From Pelomyxa schiedti (taxonomy: Eukaryota; Evosea; Pelobiontida; Pelomyxidae): a DNA stretch of 64,000 bases. Positions 21,735-33,781 of this stretch are shown one piece after another. Position numbers and translations under genes: made by a program. A model generated the notes under the pieces. The model saw nothing but the letters and a program-made list of their open reading frames with translations. It did no database searches and was not told the origin of the DNA. The stretch spans positions 1 through 64,000 of the forward strand of contig JAHLWZ010000840.1 of NCBI GenBank assembly GCA_020536535.1, in the 5' to 3' direction. The first letter of the stretch is position 1. Each line of letters starts with the position of its first letter.

Positions 21735-23777
21735 ATGCCTTCCGAAGGAGTTTTCAAATCACACCTCCCAGTTTTGCGTGTCAGGTTGACAACAGAGGTG
21801 GATGCCAAGACCGTTGAGCCGTTGTTGAAGTCCTCGGGGGCGAAGGTGAGGCGATCGTGTGTCTACTCATTGTGGCCCTTGTATATGTTGTGATTTCTAA
21901 TGCGCTCTGCTTGGTGCCTTTCGCTCATTATTGTTCTGCTTGCAGGAAGTACTCGTTGTGGAGTTGTACGTTTTCGGTCTTTTCGAGACCGCTGAACTTG
22001 CCAAAGCCGCTTTAGAAAGCTTGAGGAAAAACGAGGTGGGTGGCAAAACTCTTAGGGTTGAGCATGCCAAAATCGCCAGGTCTGCATTTTTGGACCTCGT
22101 ACCTTCATTAATAATTTGCAGCACTTACAAATTGAACGCCTGGACATTAGTTTGCCCCTGCTCTGCACAATTTAAACTGGCTCAGAAGGGTGAAGATGTT
22201 TCTGGTAAGCTTTCTTTCACTGCCTATTTTTTCTAAGAAACGAAAAAAAAAAAAAAGCCCACAAGCATTACGAGACATGCGCTCTCCTTCACCCTGTGGC
22301 TAAGACCTCTGAGGGAGCTGTTGCCTTATTGGAATTACTGTTTACCGAGTTCTACAAACAAGTTTTAGTTCTCATGTCAATTGTTTTCTTATGGGTTACC
22401 CAAGATAAGCCTTAAAGACACAGATTACAACAGTCGACACGGCTTCCATGACCAGATCCAACTTCTCCTTTCTCAAGCAGCCGCTAACAATATCCTCCCT
22501 CCCTGTGTGCAAGATTTCTTTGTTGCTTTGTTGATTTACCTTCTTTAGGCATGAGCTTCATTTACGGTTCAGCCCTTGAGGGTACTGTTGTGCCTGGTGA
22601 ACATTTTGAACTTTCAGTCATTAATCAGTCCAACGTTTCAGAGAAACAGCTTCTTCCCGCCCTTCACCAATTTCTCTCCTTTTGTAAGTTGACCGCCATT
22701 TTTCGCCAGTATTCACTTTTCCCAGATTGCCGCCATTTGATTGTGGGACAGACACACGTACCCGCTCTTATTCAAACCCAGCCTGATGGGTATTGGGAAT
22801 CCTCAGTCATTATTTTATTCTTACCTTTCTCTAGGTTCCCCTTCGCTTTTAACATCGTAGTCAATAGAGACATCTGCATCTTCTCGTCTCAACTTATTCG
22901 TGACTACTTCTATCTTGATCGCCGTTTGAAGGTGGAATTATTTTTTTTTCCCCCTAATCTCACGTTTTTCCTCAGCCCCTTGTGGTAGCGTTGAAAACAT
23001 GGGCCCAGTCAATTGGCTTGTTCAATGAAAACAAGTCCTGGCTAAGGTTTCCTTTCCCACCTCTTTTACCTCTTTACAAACCCCACTAATAGCTCTTTCT
23101 GCTTCGATCTTCTCGTTATCTACTTCTTCCAGATCAGGTACCAAATTAAAAACCCATTTTATTTTAATTATTTGCTAGGAACCCAGCGCTTCTTCCTAAT
23201 CTCCAGAAAGACATCGAGCACACAAGTGCCGACCAGTGCCGCGGTGGCTTTGCTGTTGAGGGTGAGAACTGCTTCTGGCGTTCCAGCCAGTTCCTCCCCA
23301 GGCGCGCACCAGACGCAACAGGCAGAGGTGAATTGCTTCTACAGTTGTTCCATTTCTATGGCACAGAGTTCAACTTTGCCAAAAACATGGTAGAATACCT
23401 CCGTCTTGTGTACTTCATTTCTAAAGACCTCCTAGGTAAGCATTCGCCTGGGTGTTGTCAATGCCCCACGACCCGATTCTGCCAAGAAGGTCTGTTGCTC
23501 CACAGTATTTTTCTTCCTTTGTTTGACCGGGTTTTAGGGTGCCCTCTACATTGAAGATCCCTTCCGCCACCACAACTTGGCCGATGGACTCAAGAAAGGA
23601 ATCAACTTCGCGGCTAAGTGCCTCGAGGCACACAACAAGCTCGCTTCTACTGGAGACCTCAAGGCCCTTCTCTACGGGAATGTTACCCCCAAACCAACTC
23701 CAGCACCAACCGCAACAGCGGAAACACCAGCAACCACTCCGGCAACAACAACCGTCGCAACAGCTGACAAGTCTTAA
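21735..23777 (+). CDS. RRM plus non-canonical nucleotidyltransferase (TUTase / poly(A) polymerase-like)
   Basis: The chosen ATG begins MPSEGVFKSHLPVLRVRLTT. This leads into an RRM-like fold across one intron (VEPLLKSSGA / EVLVVELYVFGLF ... NEVGGKTLRVEHAKIA). The nucleotidyltransferase region has the GS motif (FIYGSALEGTVVP) near 22555-22590. The central domain follows (VVNRDICIFSSQLIRDYFYL, DRRLK / PLVVALKTWAQSIGLFNE). A PAP-associated domain follows (LLLQLFHFYGTEFNF, GALYIEDPFRHHNLADGL), with a Pro/Thr-rich tail to 23777. The order resembles TUT1/Star-PAP-type terminal transferases. The usual DxD after GS is read as EHFEL, so metal-binding residues look altered. A more upstream start (MMSTPTTAAPTATAGYE near 21549) is blocked by a TAA after an A13 run, where an indel is possible. 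Confidence 0.7.
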
Positions 23778-24072
23778 ACCCCAAACTCCCATACAATCCC
23801 AACAATCCAACATACAAACAAACCTACCATCCCAACCAGCAAAATCCTTCTCGCCAATTCCGATACTTGCGTGACTATCCGTATTAGAGGTAGCCACTTC
23901 ACACGACACTAAAAAAAGCCAAACAGAAAGGCCTTTTTTCCCCCAAAATGTTTCCTTCCTTCCGTGGAATTGCATGAAGACGCAGGAAAAGATAGGCACG
24001 AAAGGCACTTCGAAGTAACACGTACTTTTGACGCATTTGGGAATAGCAATCGCCATTGAAGACGCCTCTTGG

Positions 24073-24297
24073 TAGTTCAATCACGTTCTCAGTGTTCCAC
24101 AGCTGCCGGATCTGGGCACGAAGAACAAACAACAAATTTCCACGGCACTAAAATCCGGGAAAAAAACCCAAACAAAGTGCTTTGTCCCACCTGACCGAGT
24201 AGCCCGACTACAGACTTGGTTACGCGAGCTACACCAATACTACGACGACACTGTTGAAGATCTTATCTCACTCTGTGAAAAATGGGGCAAGGACTGA
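24073..24297 (+). other. Open stretch with possible terminal exon, strand unclear
   Basis: A plus-strand frame is open for about 75 codons from a TAG/acceptor-like site to TGA, including a helical end (VARLQTWLRELHQYYDD). It overlaps the start of the acyl-CoA synthetase by 16 nt. The opposite strand is also open from about 24163 to 23899 (RAQIRQLWNTENVIELPRG, MRQKYVLLRSAFRAYLFLRL). At most one is real, and I cannot decide which. No family recognised. Confidence 0.3.
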
Positions 24298-27200
24298 CTA
24301 CTCTAGCAACACTTACGTGCGGGATCGTCGGCGCGGCGTACGCCCTGCGAATGGTGTTTCCGTGCCGCCAATCGTGGCTGAGCGTACCAATCGGCGGGAG
24401 AAGCGCGGCCGCGGCGAGAATCGGCACTCACACTTCTAGGCAGTGCCGTGTGTGGGACAGGTACTCTACAAAAGACCTCTGCTCGCTCGATATGCCTGCT
24501 GGGAGGTCCATGTATCACGCTGTCAGGGAGACGGCTGTTAAGCGGGCCAAAGACCCGGCGTATGGCGTGCGTCCTGTTATTGATACCAAATTTGTTCTTG
24601 ACAAAGCTGCTGTAAAGCCTGTATGTGTTACACCCATTTCCGAGCAAGTGGCTTTTTATATTCATTTACTTACACACAAAAATCCTACTTATTATTACCT
24701 ATTCTCGTCATTGAGTATGAGAACAGACGCAAGGGCATGACTCTACTGCTAGTGAGGAAATTCCCAAGGAGAAACAGTTTGTACACTACCACCTGGGACC
24801 ATTTGTTTGGACAACCTATGAACAAATGCTCCTCCACATCGACAATTTGGCCGCTGGTCTGGCGTTTATGGGATTGCACAGGGGTGACTATTTGGGTTTC
24901 TTCTGTGATACCTGCTCTGAGTGGATGTTGCTCTTGAATGCGTATGTTTAATTGTGTTGCACTTTGTTTTCATCTCATTCTTTTTTCTTGTACTGCAGTT
25001 GTTTTGCGCATTCTATCGTTGGTGTTACTGTATATGCCAATATTGGTACGAGCCAAACAAAGGCTTTCAATTTAATGCTTCACAGGACTTGAGGGAATTT
25101 CCTTTGCTTTCCAGCAAACTCGGCTTAAATACATCTTCACGAGTGCTGATCTTTTAACTACAGTAAGTAATTTCTCGAACAATTTTTTGTTGCTTACTTT
25201 ATTGAGGTTTTGGATCTTCATAAACGTTCCCCTCTCGAGACTGTTATCTATAGGGGTACTCCCCTACCAGGTGTTGAAGATATGTATCGAGCAGAAGGTC
25301 TCAAACTTTATTCCACTGACGAAGTTGAAAAAATGGTTTTCTCCCACCCACGCCGTTTTTTTTTTTTTTTTTTTGCTGTTTTTACCTAAGGAAAAACCAG
25401 GGTGCTTCACATCCGACACCACAGGACATTGCTGTAAGAGACGACATTGCTTTAATAATGTATCCCTTTATTCGGAAAGTTTCTGTAGCTCATCTTCAAA
25501 TAGGTTTACAAGTGGAACAACTGGTGTGACAAACCTTCTTCCTATTTTTGTCTTACCAAAAAAAAAAATAAATAACGTCAAATTCATAGGGAGACCGAAA
25601 GGTGTCATGATGACACATGGAAACATACTCTCGGCAGTTGAAGCTGCAACACATAATTATAATCTCGTCCCGAATGACCGTTTCTTGGCATATCTTCCAC
25701 TTGCTCATATTATTGAAATTGTATCAGAGTTTGTCTGTCTCACTGCCGGCAGTCTTATTGGTTACTCAGTTTGTTTCCTGATCGTCATGCGAATATTTTA
25801 CTTCCCAATAGACCCCCCGCACTCTGACGGATGGTTTTGTCTACAATTGTGTTGGTGATATCAACGAATTTCATCCTACAATACTTACTGCTGTTCCTGC
25901 GGTTTTGGAACGGATTAGGAAGGGTGTCGTTGCCAAGATTCATCTCAAGAGTATGTTCACTAGAATACTCTTCACAGTTGCACTTTCTATTAAAACCCGA
26001 CTACTTGGTATTTATGGAACATCTTATCAATTCACTAAGCATGCGTAGGACGAAGGAGGAGGACAATGGCCGCCTTACTTGTGATTAAACTGTTGAATAA
26101 GTTTTATTCCTCCTCCAGCTGCCTCTTTCCAACAATTCACAGAATTTTGTTCCACAAATTTGGAGAGATCATTGGCGGAAATGTAAAGAGAATCATGTGT
26201 GGAGGTGCTCCTCTTAGTGCCATGAGCCACAAATTTTTTGAGTGTTGCTTCTGCTGCCCTGTACAAATTGGATACGGTAACTTAAGACTACTTTGTTACC
26301 GACTAAGTGATTCAATGTAGGCCTCACGGAGACATGTGGAGTGGTAACACTGAAGCCTCTCCAAGATGATTCATTTTCACGTGCTGGTCCCCCTGCCTGC
26401 ATTTCCAGTATTCTTTTTTTTTCCTCTCTGTGGTGTTTCACTCACAGCTTTAGTTGTTAAGCTAGAGGATGTACCGGAGATGGGCTACACATCTGCCTCA
26501 AAGCCTCTCCCCTGTGGTGAAATTTGCGTCAAGGTTTCTTCGTCTTTCTTTTGTCATTAAATTTGCTAAATTGGAACTCACAGGGACCACAAGTTTCTCT
26601 TGGTTATTATGATCTACCTGAAGTCACGTAATTTCCTGTTGGTTAGCCCTTTCAAACACTAACTTTGGTAGTAAGGAGGCTTATACCAGTGATGGCTTCT
26701 TCCACACAGGAGATATTGGACGGGTAACGATTTCCCTCTTTTTGGTTAACTAATCCTTCGACAGTGGCATGAAGATGGTACCCTCGAAATTATTGACCGC
26801 AAGAAAAACTTGGTGAAGTTAGCAATGGGAGAATACATAGCGTAGGGTTCAGTTATAGTCGCAACCTAAGCTAAACCATTGTAGCCTCGAAAAACTAGAG
26901 GCAACCTATGGGCGAAGCAGTTTTGTTGATATGATCTGCATTTATGCGGACAGTACAAAGGACCAACCAGTTGGGCTCATTGTCCCCTCCAAAACTCGAC
27001 TTTGTGAATTCCTTAAGATTCCACTTGAGGTTTGTCACCCAAACCCAACAAACGAATTGGTTACCGTTCCCAGAAACTGACGGACACAATGTTTGCCGAG
27101 GTGTGCGAATCACCTACGGTGGTAAAAGCAGTTTTACATTCATTACATAAAGTTGCTATTGATGGGAGGGTATGCCCCAAGCATGTCCCTCAGTCTCCAT

Positions 27201-27460
27201 TAATTCCACCTAGTTAACGCGCATTGAGAAAATCAATCACATCCGCCTTGTCACCGACGAGTGGAGCCCAGAGACAGGGTTCCTAACCTCTGCCATGAAG
27301 TTGAAGAGGCAAACAATTTGCACCCACTACCAAAAGCTGATCGACGTGTGTATCTTTTCTATTTTGCACCCTCACTCAAAACACACTCCACATAATCTCA
27401 AATATACCCAATCACACTCACCACACACTGCAGGACATGTACCGTTCCACAGGCAACTAA
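24282..27460 (+). CDS. Long-chain acyl-CoA synthetase (ACSL-type, AMP-forming)
   Basis: The start is MGQGLTTLATLTCGIVGAAY, a hydrophobic N-terminus that could anchor the enzyme in a membrane. About fifteen exons follow. Recognisable blocks in order: GRSMYHAVRETAVKRAKDP, VWTTYEQMLLHIDNLAAGL, GDYLGFFCDTCSEWMLL, the AMP-binding P-loop FTSGTTG / RPKGVMMTHGN (split by an intron near 25530-25590), FLAYLPLAHIIEIVSE, RIMCGGAPLSAMSHKFF, the Y-G-LTETCG block, DGFFHTGDIGR / WHEDGTLEIIDRKKNLVKL, and GEYIALEKLEATYG. The end HIRLVTDEWSPETGFLTSAM ... KLKR..I reaches DMYRSTGN at TAA. The ATP-dependent ligation of CoA to long-chain fatty acids feeds lipid synthesis and beta-oxidation. All ANL-family motifs needed for catalysis appear intact. 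Confidence 0.9.
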
Positions 27461-27676
27461 TGCCAAAAAGCACAACACAAAGGCATTGACAACACCACCT
27501 TTCCCTTCTTTTTTTTCGCCGTTTCGCGCATTAGCGTATTACCGGCGTTGTTGTCATACAAAGCCATCCAATAACCTAGAAGAAACCTAGCCTATTTTTT
27601 TCTTTCAAAAACCGAAAAAAGAACAAAGAACGAACGAACAAAACAAAAAAAAAATAAAAGCAAACAAGCTAAAGGG

Positions 27677-30023
27677 ATGCGGCAAGGCACAGATCCATCT
27701 ACACCAACACAGCAGAGATCTACGCAAGCGTCGTCTCTATCGGGTACCTCTCAACCCCAGGCGCAGGCGCAGGCCCAAGCATCACCTCCATCGGGGGCAA
27801 ATGTCGCCGTATCGCAGGCTCTCCCACCTGTCAGCAGCACTCCGCCGTTCACTGTGTCCGAAATAACCATCCCACAATCTCTCTCCTCGTCCTCATCTTT
27901 TAAGGCGTACACCCCGCCCCCAAACCCGCAATCTGCTCTCCCTCCTGTTGCTCCCACTGCCGTTCACGCCAATGTGACAAGAGCTACTAATTGCCCAGGG
28001 AGTTCTCCTTCGTCTCCTTTGGTGTCACCAGTTGTTCCTATTCATATTGTTAGAACGCCTTCCCCACTGGGCTACATCGATGCCCAGCCGAATGCCTTGC
28101 CAAACAACACAGTTTTTACCCATGGAACTGGTTCTCTGGAAGCTACCACGCAAAGAAATGGTCATCAGGATCAAGTGGAGTCTGGGACAAGTTCAATAAA
28201 ACCCCACGACCCGCTTCACAACGCCATAGGAGAAGGGACAAGAGTTCCTACACCGATTCCACGTCTGCTTCTAATACCTTTTTTTTTAAAACCATTTCTT
28301 ATTGCAATTATAGTTCCCTTCCCCATTCCTTTGCTGGAATCGGAACTCTGCTCTACATTCGATGAAATTACTTCAGCACAACCCAAGCCTAACATACTTG
28401 TCATTGGAAGGAAAGGTTACTTTATCTACAATCTTTCCTTTCCTAAGAAATTTCAAGGTGTTGGGAAAACCAGTGTAATGAACATGGCTTTTGGGTTGCC
28501 TTGTGCAGGACCTGCACAGTCTGCCTCACCTTCATTAAGCAAGACTCTTTTGTTCTCTGGCACAGATACACCTGTACTTGTCTACGACTCCAGGGTCTGT
28601 CTTTTAATTAGAATTAGTCATTATTTGAGTCTTTTCTTCTCAAGTGACTCCTTAATATAGGGAATGGAGCTGGACACTCCAGAGGGTTTCATGCGCACTA
28701 CTCAACATTTTGTGCAAAACAACGGCCACACTGGGTCAAATGGCACATCAGAAAGTGTGGCTGGCTTTACCAACACCATACATGTTGTTTGGTATGTTAT
28801 TGATTGCTCTGTCTGCCGTATCTTGCCTTTTGAAGCAAAGTGTGTACAGCAAAATATAACTAGAATAACCTTACTTCAGATTGTGCCAAGAGACACTCCG
28901 AGATACACCAATGGCATTTCTTCTTAACAAAGCAGACCTATGTACAACCAGTGAACTTGAGTTAATGAAACAAGTTTTGAAAAATCTTAACTTACCTCAT
29001 TGTATTGGTACACAACAACTCAATGACCTGCGCTAATTTCTAAAAGGAATTTTTATGACTGTTGTATCACCTGCTTGCCTGGAGGATGTAGAAATTTGTC
29101 CAAAATGTGGTAGGAATCTCTCTCACTGTTGGTCTTCCCTCACTTTTTTAAGGCAGTGATGACATATCCTTATGGAGGAAGAAAAAGAAGTGGCAGTGTG
29201 AGTCATGTGGTTTCTTTGGTACCCTCCATAGACTGAACAGTGGCTTGAAAGTACGTATGGGCCTCTCCCTTTATATATTTACTATCGCACAGGAATTGAT
29301 TGAGGCCACAAGAACAGCGCTGCCAGGTATAACCTCCTAAGAAAAAATAACACTCTACCTACCTTTTCTAGAACACGTTCGTGAGCCATTCATAGGTGCA
29401 CAACAAGTTTCTTTGAATTTGAAATCTCTTAGATCAAAGCGCATCATTGAGGGTATCTCCCCAAGTAATCTAATAGCACTTACATGCACAAGAGTACTAC
29501 TCTGGAAGGAATCGGGAACAAATTGAAGTTCTTAAAGCATCCCTTCAAATGCTTAGTAGGCTTTTCAAAATATGGTAAGACCATCACCGGCAATTTTCAT
29601 CTCAATTCGTTAGGGATTTGAGCCTGGTGAATAAGTCAGCAACAGAAATGCTTTTAGAAGGTGCCGAGCTCCCTCAGCTACAACACAAAACGTTCATCGA
29701 CAAACTGGCACGCACACTACGGCTGGTAGGTGGTTCTGAGCAGCTCAAACAGACCGCTTTTGGAATATCATGGGCCCTAGCATTGCAGCGTCTCCACATG
29801 GTATCATTTCAGTTTCCTTCATTCTCACTGATCGTTTTTCCAGCTTATCCTGCAAAGAATCTCTGCAGAGCCCTGTCGTATGGCAAGTGAGATTCTCGCT
29901 GAGTGTGTGGATTTGGTGCTGGCCGATATTGACGAAAATATGCTTGCCGCTAACCTGAAGCTACTCAAAGAAAGTCCACTGCAGACCGTGCTGGATTCTG
30001 CTCTTTCCTTGTCAGAACCCTGA
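27677..30023 (+). CDS. P-loop GTPase with low-complexity N-terminus and zinc ribbon
   Basis: The first about 190 residues are Pro/Ser/Gln-rich (AQAQAQASPP, SLSSSSSFKAYTPPP). The G domain follows: G1 NILVIGRKG / VGKTSVMNMAFG (split by an intron in the P-loop), G3 VYDSR / GMELDTPEGFM, a TIHVVWYVID strand, and G4 FLLNKADL near 28915. This set resembles the HSR1-type GTPases found in fungi and amoebae (DSKG..HxIWY pattern). Beyond the G domain a CxxC...CxxC ribbon is split by an intron (EICPKCG / SDDISLWRKKKWQCESCGFF; about 29095-29220). A helical C-terminal region follows (TFIDKLARTLRLVGGSEQLK, ILAECVDLVLADIDENML) to TGA at 30021. No localisation signal seen. Effector function unknown. Confidence 0.65.
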
Positions 30024-30156
30024 GTGCTAGAACCCCTCAGTGTTGCTATTGTGAATAACACGTTATCGACTGTAAATGAGGCCAAAATATGTAAAAAGCA
30101 AAGTGGATATCACCAAAGAAAATATTGTGAAAAAAAGCTTTTTCTTTTTCTTTCTT

Positions 30157-33119
30157 CTACCACGGTCCCAGACAAGAATACTCAAATATGAAATTTTGTC
30201 TTATTTGTGACTTCCAGCTTTTGTTATGGTTAGAGGTTAGAGGAAAAAAAAAGGTGGGTGCTTACTTTTCAAGGTCAAAGCAAGAAAATTCACCTTGTGT
30301 GCTGTCAATTGCCGATTGAGCGGAATCAGAAGGTTGGAACCACAGTTGGTGTTTGATGTGGTACCACCAGTGTCTCCTTTGCAATTCTTTACCGGCAAGA
30401 AACCTTGTGGAGGGAGGATGAGGAAGTTTAGTAGGTCATACTTGGGAACTGTTGAAAATGAGTGATGACAAAGGGGCAAAAGAAAACGGGTGAGGAAAGG
30501 GATATAATGCCACTAACTTCAAATGTGACAAACTGCGCATATAGAATACAAAGAAGAGTGTGTCGGTGGGTACTTTCGGGAGCACATCTTTCATTGATAT
30601 ACAAACCTCAGACGGCATCCAACTAGGAAAGCTGGGTGTATTTGAGGTTGTAGGTACAGAGATACTGCCGGATGTGGAGAGTGTGGAGCCTGTAATATTT
30701 GCTGGAGATGGCTCTCTGAGTATAATTGGTGAGTGCAAGTACAAAGCACAAAGTCATACTGGGCTTTATCTGGCTGTGTCAAGTTGTAAAAACTCGAATT
30801 CAACAAAATCGATTGCTCGTTATCAATGCGTGGTATAGGAGGCTCACTATAATCTTCACCAACACCATATCTACTAGGGTCATCTGGGTTATTTGTAGTA
30901 CCACCCCATTGTGATGGGCTTCCTGATTGGTTATACTGGCAAGGTTAATACTTGAGATACTAAACTAAATACCAACCCAAGAAGGATGAGCCGCTGATAA
31001 ATCATTACAACTTGGTTGAGCTGGTGAGGTGGTGTTTTGTATGCTTGAAGCGAGGCTATCCTACGAAAGGTTAGTGCATTGCCAGCTCTGATGCCAGTAC
31101 CATCGAAGGTAGCCCAGTATTTAGCTGATCATTGGTATCCTTGAATGTTGAGGAAAAAAGTGACTGTTGCAGAGTTTGGTTGCTTTGGCCGGGTGGGTAT
31201 TGTGGTGAAGGTGAATTAGGCAGAGTTTGTTGTGGTTGTGATTGTGGTTGTGGTTGCATTTGCAGTTGTGTCTGTGTGTTCAGTTGGGTATGGGGTTGTT
31301 GTGGTTGTGGTGATTGTGGAAGGTGAATGGGAGGTGTATATGATTGATATGGTTGTGGTGGTGTGTATGCTTGGTAGGATTGTTGTGTTGGGGTTCTCTG
31401 AGTATTTTGAGAGTTTTGGGTTATTTGGTGTAAAGATAGCGTGGTGGGTTTGTTCGCTAACGATGTTGTGGGTTGCGACTTGACAGATCCCTGTCTGCTG
31501 TTAGGATGCCAACTTTCAGTTAATCAAATAATTAAACCCTTTATAAAATAAATAAGGACCTGACGGCTGGGAATTTAGAGGGCACCTTTTGTTTTTGGGT
31601 CACTGATGACTGGCTTGACACGGAAGAGAATAGAATGGACTCTTGCGGCTTTGTGGGTTGGGGTTGGGGCTGCTTAATAGTTACCATCACTTGCTGCAAA
31701 AGAAGAAAATACCGTGTGGGACGACTTCTGAGTGGGAGGGATAGGAACAGATGACTGTTTCAGTGAGAAGGGGGGTGGAAGGGGAGGTTGTGGAGGGCTA
31801 GCCTGGCGTGAAGGTGTAGGCAGTGTTGATATAGGTTGTTGTGCATTGATTGGAGGGGATGACAGGCTAGGAACCAATTGAGTGCTGGTTTGTGTAGGAG
31901 AATCCAGGCTATCTGTGTCACTGAGAAAATACGCACTTAGTGTGGCATGAGATGGCACATATAAGTTACCTGTCGCTACTTTCTTCGTCAGAACTTGTGG
32001 TATCAAGTTCTGAAAATGTTCAGGGGAAAAAAAAAACAAACTCAATCCTTCTCTCCTTCTCTCCAATTCAAGAAGAATGAGACAGACCTTCCAGATGAAG
32101 ATCATCATACAATTGGTCATCAATCAAATCCGGATTAGGTGTTGTTAAAGTAGGATCAGCAAAAACCGGATCTATGGCATCTTGGACAAATTGTACCTGG
32201 AAGAGATTATTATTGATCGGAGTTGGCAATTACCTGTGAAGCTGCTAGTTTGTTTTTTGTGAGCATTTTGAGTAACAGCTGCAACTTGTCAAGATGAAAG
32301 GCATAGCTTTCGATTTCATATTTGTCCTAAAGCGAAAAAGGGAAAAAAAAATGTCCCAACAATGGATAATTTAAGTGGTGTATTTGTAATCCCTCCTTTC
32401 CCATCAAAATATCTGGTGAGGATCCAAACCTGTGAAGCTTCTTTCGCTTTCTCAAATTTCGTTATTGCTGTTACTGCAATTTGGTGAGCATAAAAGGTGA
32501 TGGTATCATGTTGTTTTCAAGCTGTTTGCGTGGGATTATTCATTTACTTGTTTCGAATGAGAGGAAAATGGCCTCACCAATCCAAGCCCGCATTTTTGCT
32601 TTATCACTGATGGCTTGTTCGTTTTCTCTCAATTCCTTCTCCAACGCCTCTCTGCTATATGGTTTCACTTTGGAACAGTGCTCATATACTCTCCAATGCT
32701 CCATTTTCTTTTAAAAGAGTGTTAAATACAGCTAAAAACAACTTAGCAGGTAACCGATTCTATCTGCTTCCTTGCTGCTGTTAGAATGGGAACCTTTGTT
32801 TTGAAGACGTTTGATACGCTCCATTCTTTTATCTGATCCCTGTGATAATAAAGGGGTTCAGTGGTTTCCACAAATCCATACAGAGAAAGTACAAATTGAA
32901 GGGGGAAACTCTTTTAAAAGGAAATAACCTGTGCCGTTGCATTTTTTTGACAAGACGTTTCAATTCTATCTCGCGTTTCTCTCGTCTTTGGTGCCTCGCC
33001 GCCGGACTCCCAGGTGGGTCACGATCCAAATCAGCCTCCGTCATGGCAGCATCAAACGCAGCCGCCCACGTACCCACTTTCCGCAGCACCCTGTCGATCT
33101 CCGCCTCTTGCTTTTTCAT
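30157..33119 (-). CDS. CCR4-NOT transcription complex subunit 3 (NOT3/NOT5-type)
   Basis: The N-terminus MKKQEAEIDRVLRKVGTWAA then REIELKRLVKKMQRHRD matches the NOT3 coiled-coil start (GEIDRCLKKV, KKLQRLRDQIK). Downstream exons give YEHCSKVKPYSREALEKELR, equivalent to the KTKAYSKEGL block. The middle is Gln/Pro/Ser-rich (about 31000-32000 minus strand, for example QPQSQPQQTLPNSP). The C-terminal NOT box reads VLPKVPTDTLFFVFYM, then GKELQRRHWWYHIKHQLWFQ. A GTAAGC intron joins to a last short exon with WKSQIRQNFIFEYSC before TAG at 30157. Without that small exon the NOT box would stop early. NOT3 pairs with NOT2 and docks on NOT1 in the mRNA deadenylase complex, in cytoplasm and nucleus. Confidence 0.85.
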
Positions 33120-33781
33120 ACTGCACGTACGTCCCTCACTCAACGCAACCAGACAAATAAAAAACAGATCTCCTCTTTGTGTAGCACTGTGGTTTACTTG
33201 GCGTCCGCACACCAGTTCGCGGGTCTGATGACTTCCTGATTTCCTCAATTTAAATGTTTGCTACACACAGAGCCATTAATTTCTCTTTGGCATCTGACAC
33301 AGAGAATAACAATTAATGAGACAAAGGAGCCGGGGGATGACTAATAAATCCAACCGCTTTGTTCTTGCCGCCATTTCATTTAATACAACAAAAACCAAAG
33401 GAACAGCAGCAAGCAAGACAAGGACAAAAGCAGTACAACAACAGGTGTCGTGGGATCTCGTTACGTACATGCTCAATGCGATGTTTAATCTCGTTGTCGT
33501 CATGCAATACTTTTTTTTTGTTGTTGTTGTTTAGTTTTGGTGTTAACAATACAAACTAGTTCGCTCTTTCGCTCTACCGTCAAGCCGAGTTTTTCGAAAA
33601 CACAACCAAAACAAGGAAACTTCTAACAAGAGAAGAGGCACAAGAGGAAGCACTCTAGGAGTTGAACCCACGGTTCTATCGTGAGGTTCTCCCCTCCACC
33701 TCCCCACAAGTTCAAGAGACCACCATTTTTGCCAGTGCTGACCTTGAGAAGTCCAACTGTTTGCAATATACAAGTCACTAC

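Noticed and set aside
23421-24080. 219-codon minus-strand ORF antisense to the nucleotidyltransferase 3' end
   Set aside because: It mirrors the Pro/Thr-rich tail and PAP-associated domain of the plus-strand gene. A shadow frame.
33600-33690. tRNA-like T-arm sequence (GGGTTCAAC on the minus strand)
   Set aside because: The flanking bases do not pair into a T stem and no acceptor or anticodon stem could be found.
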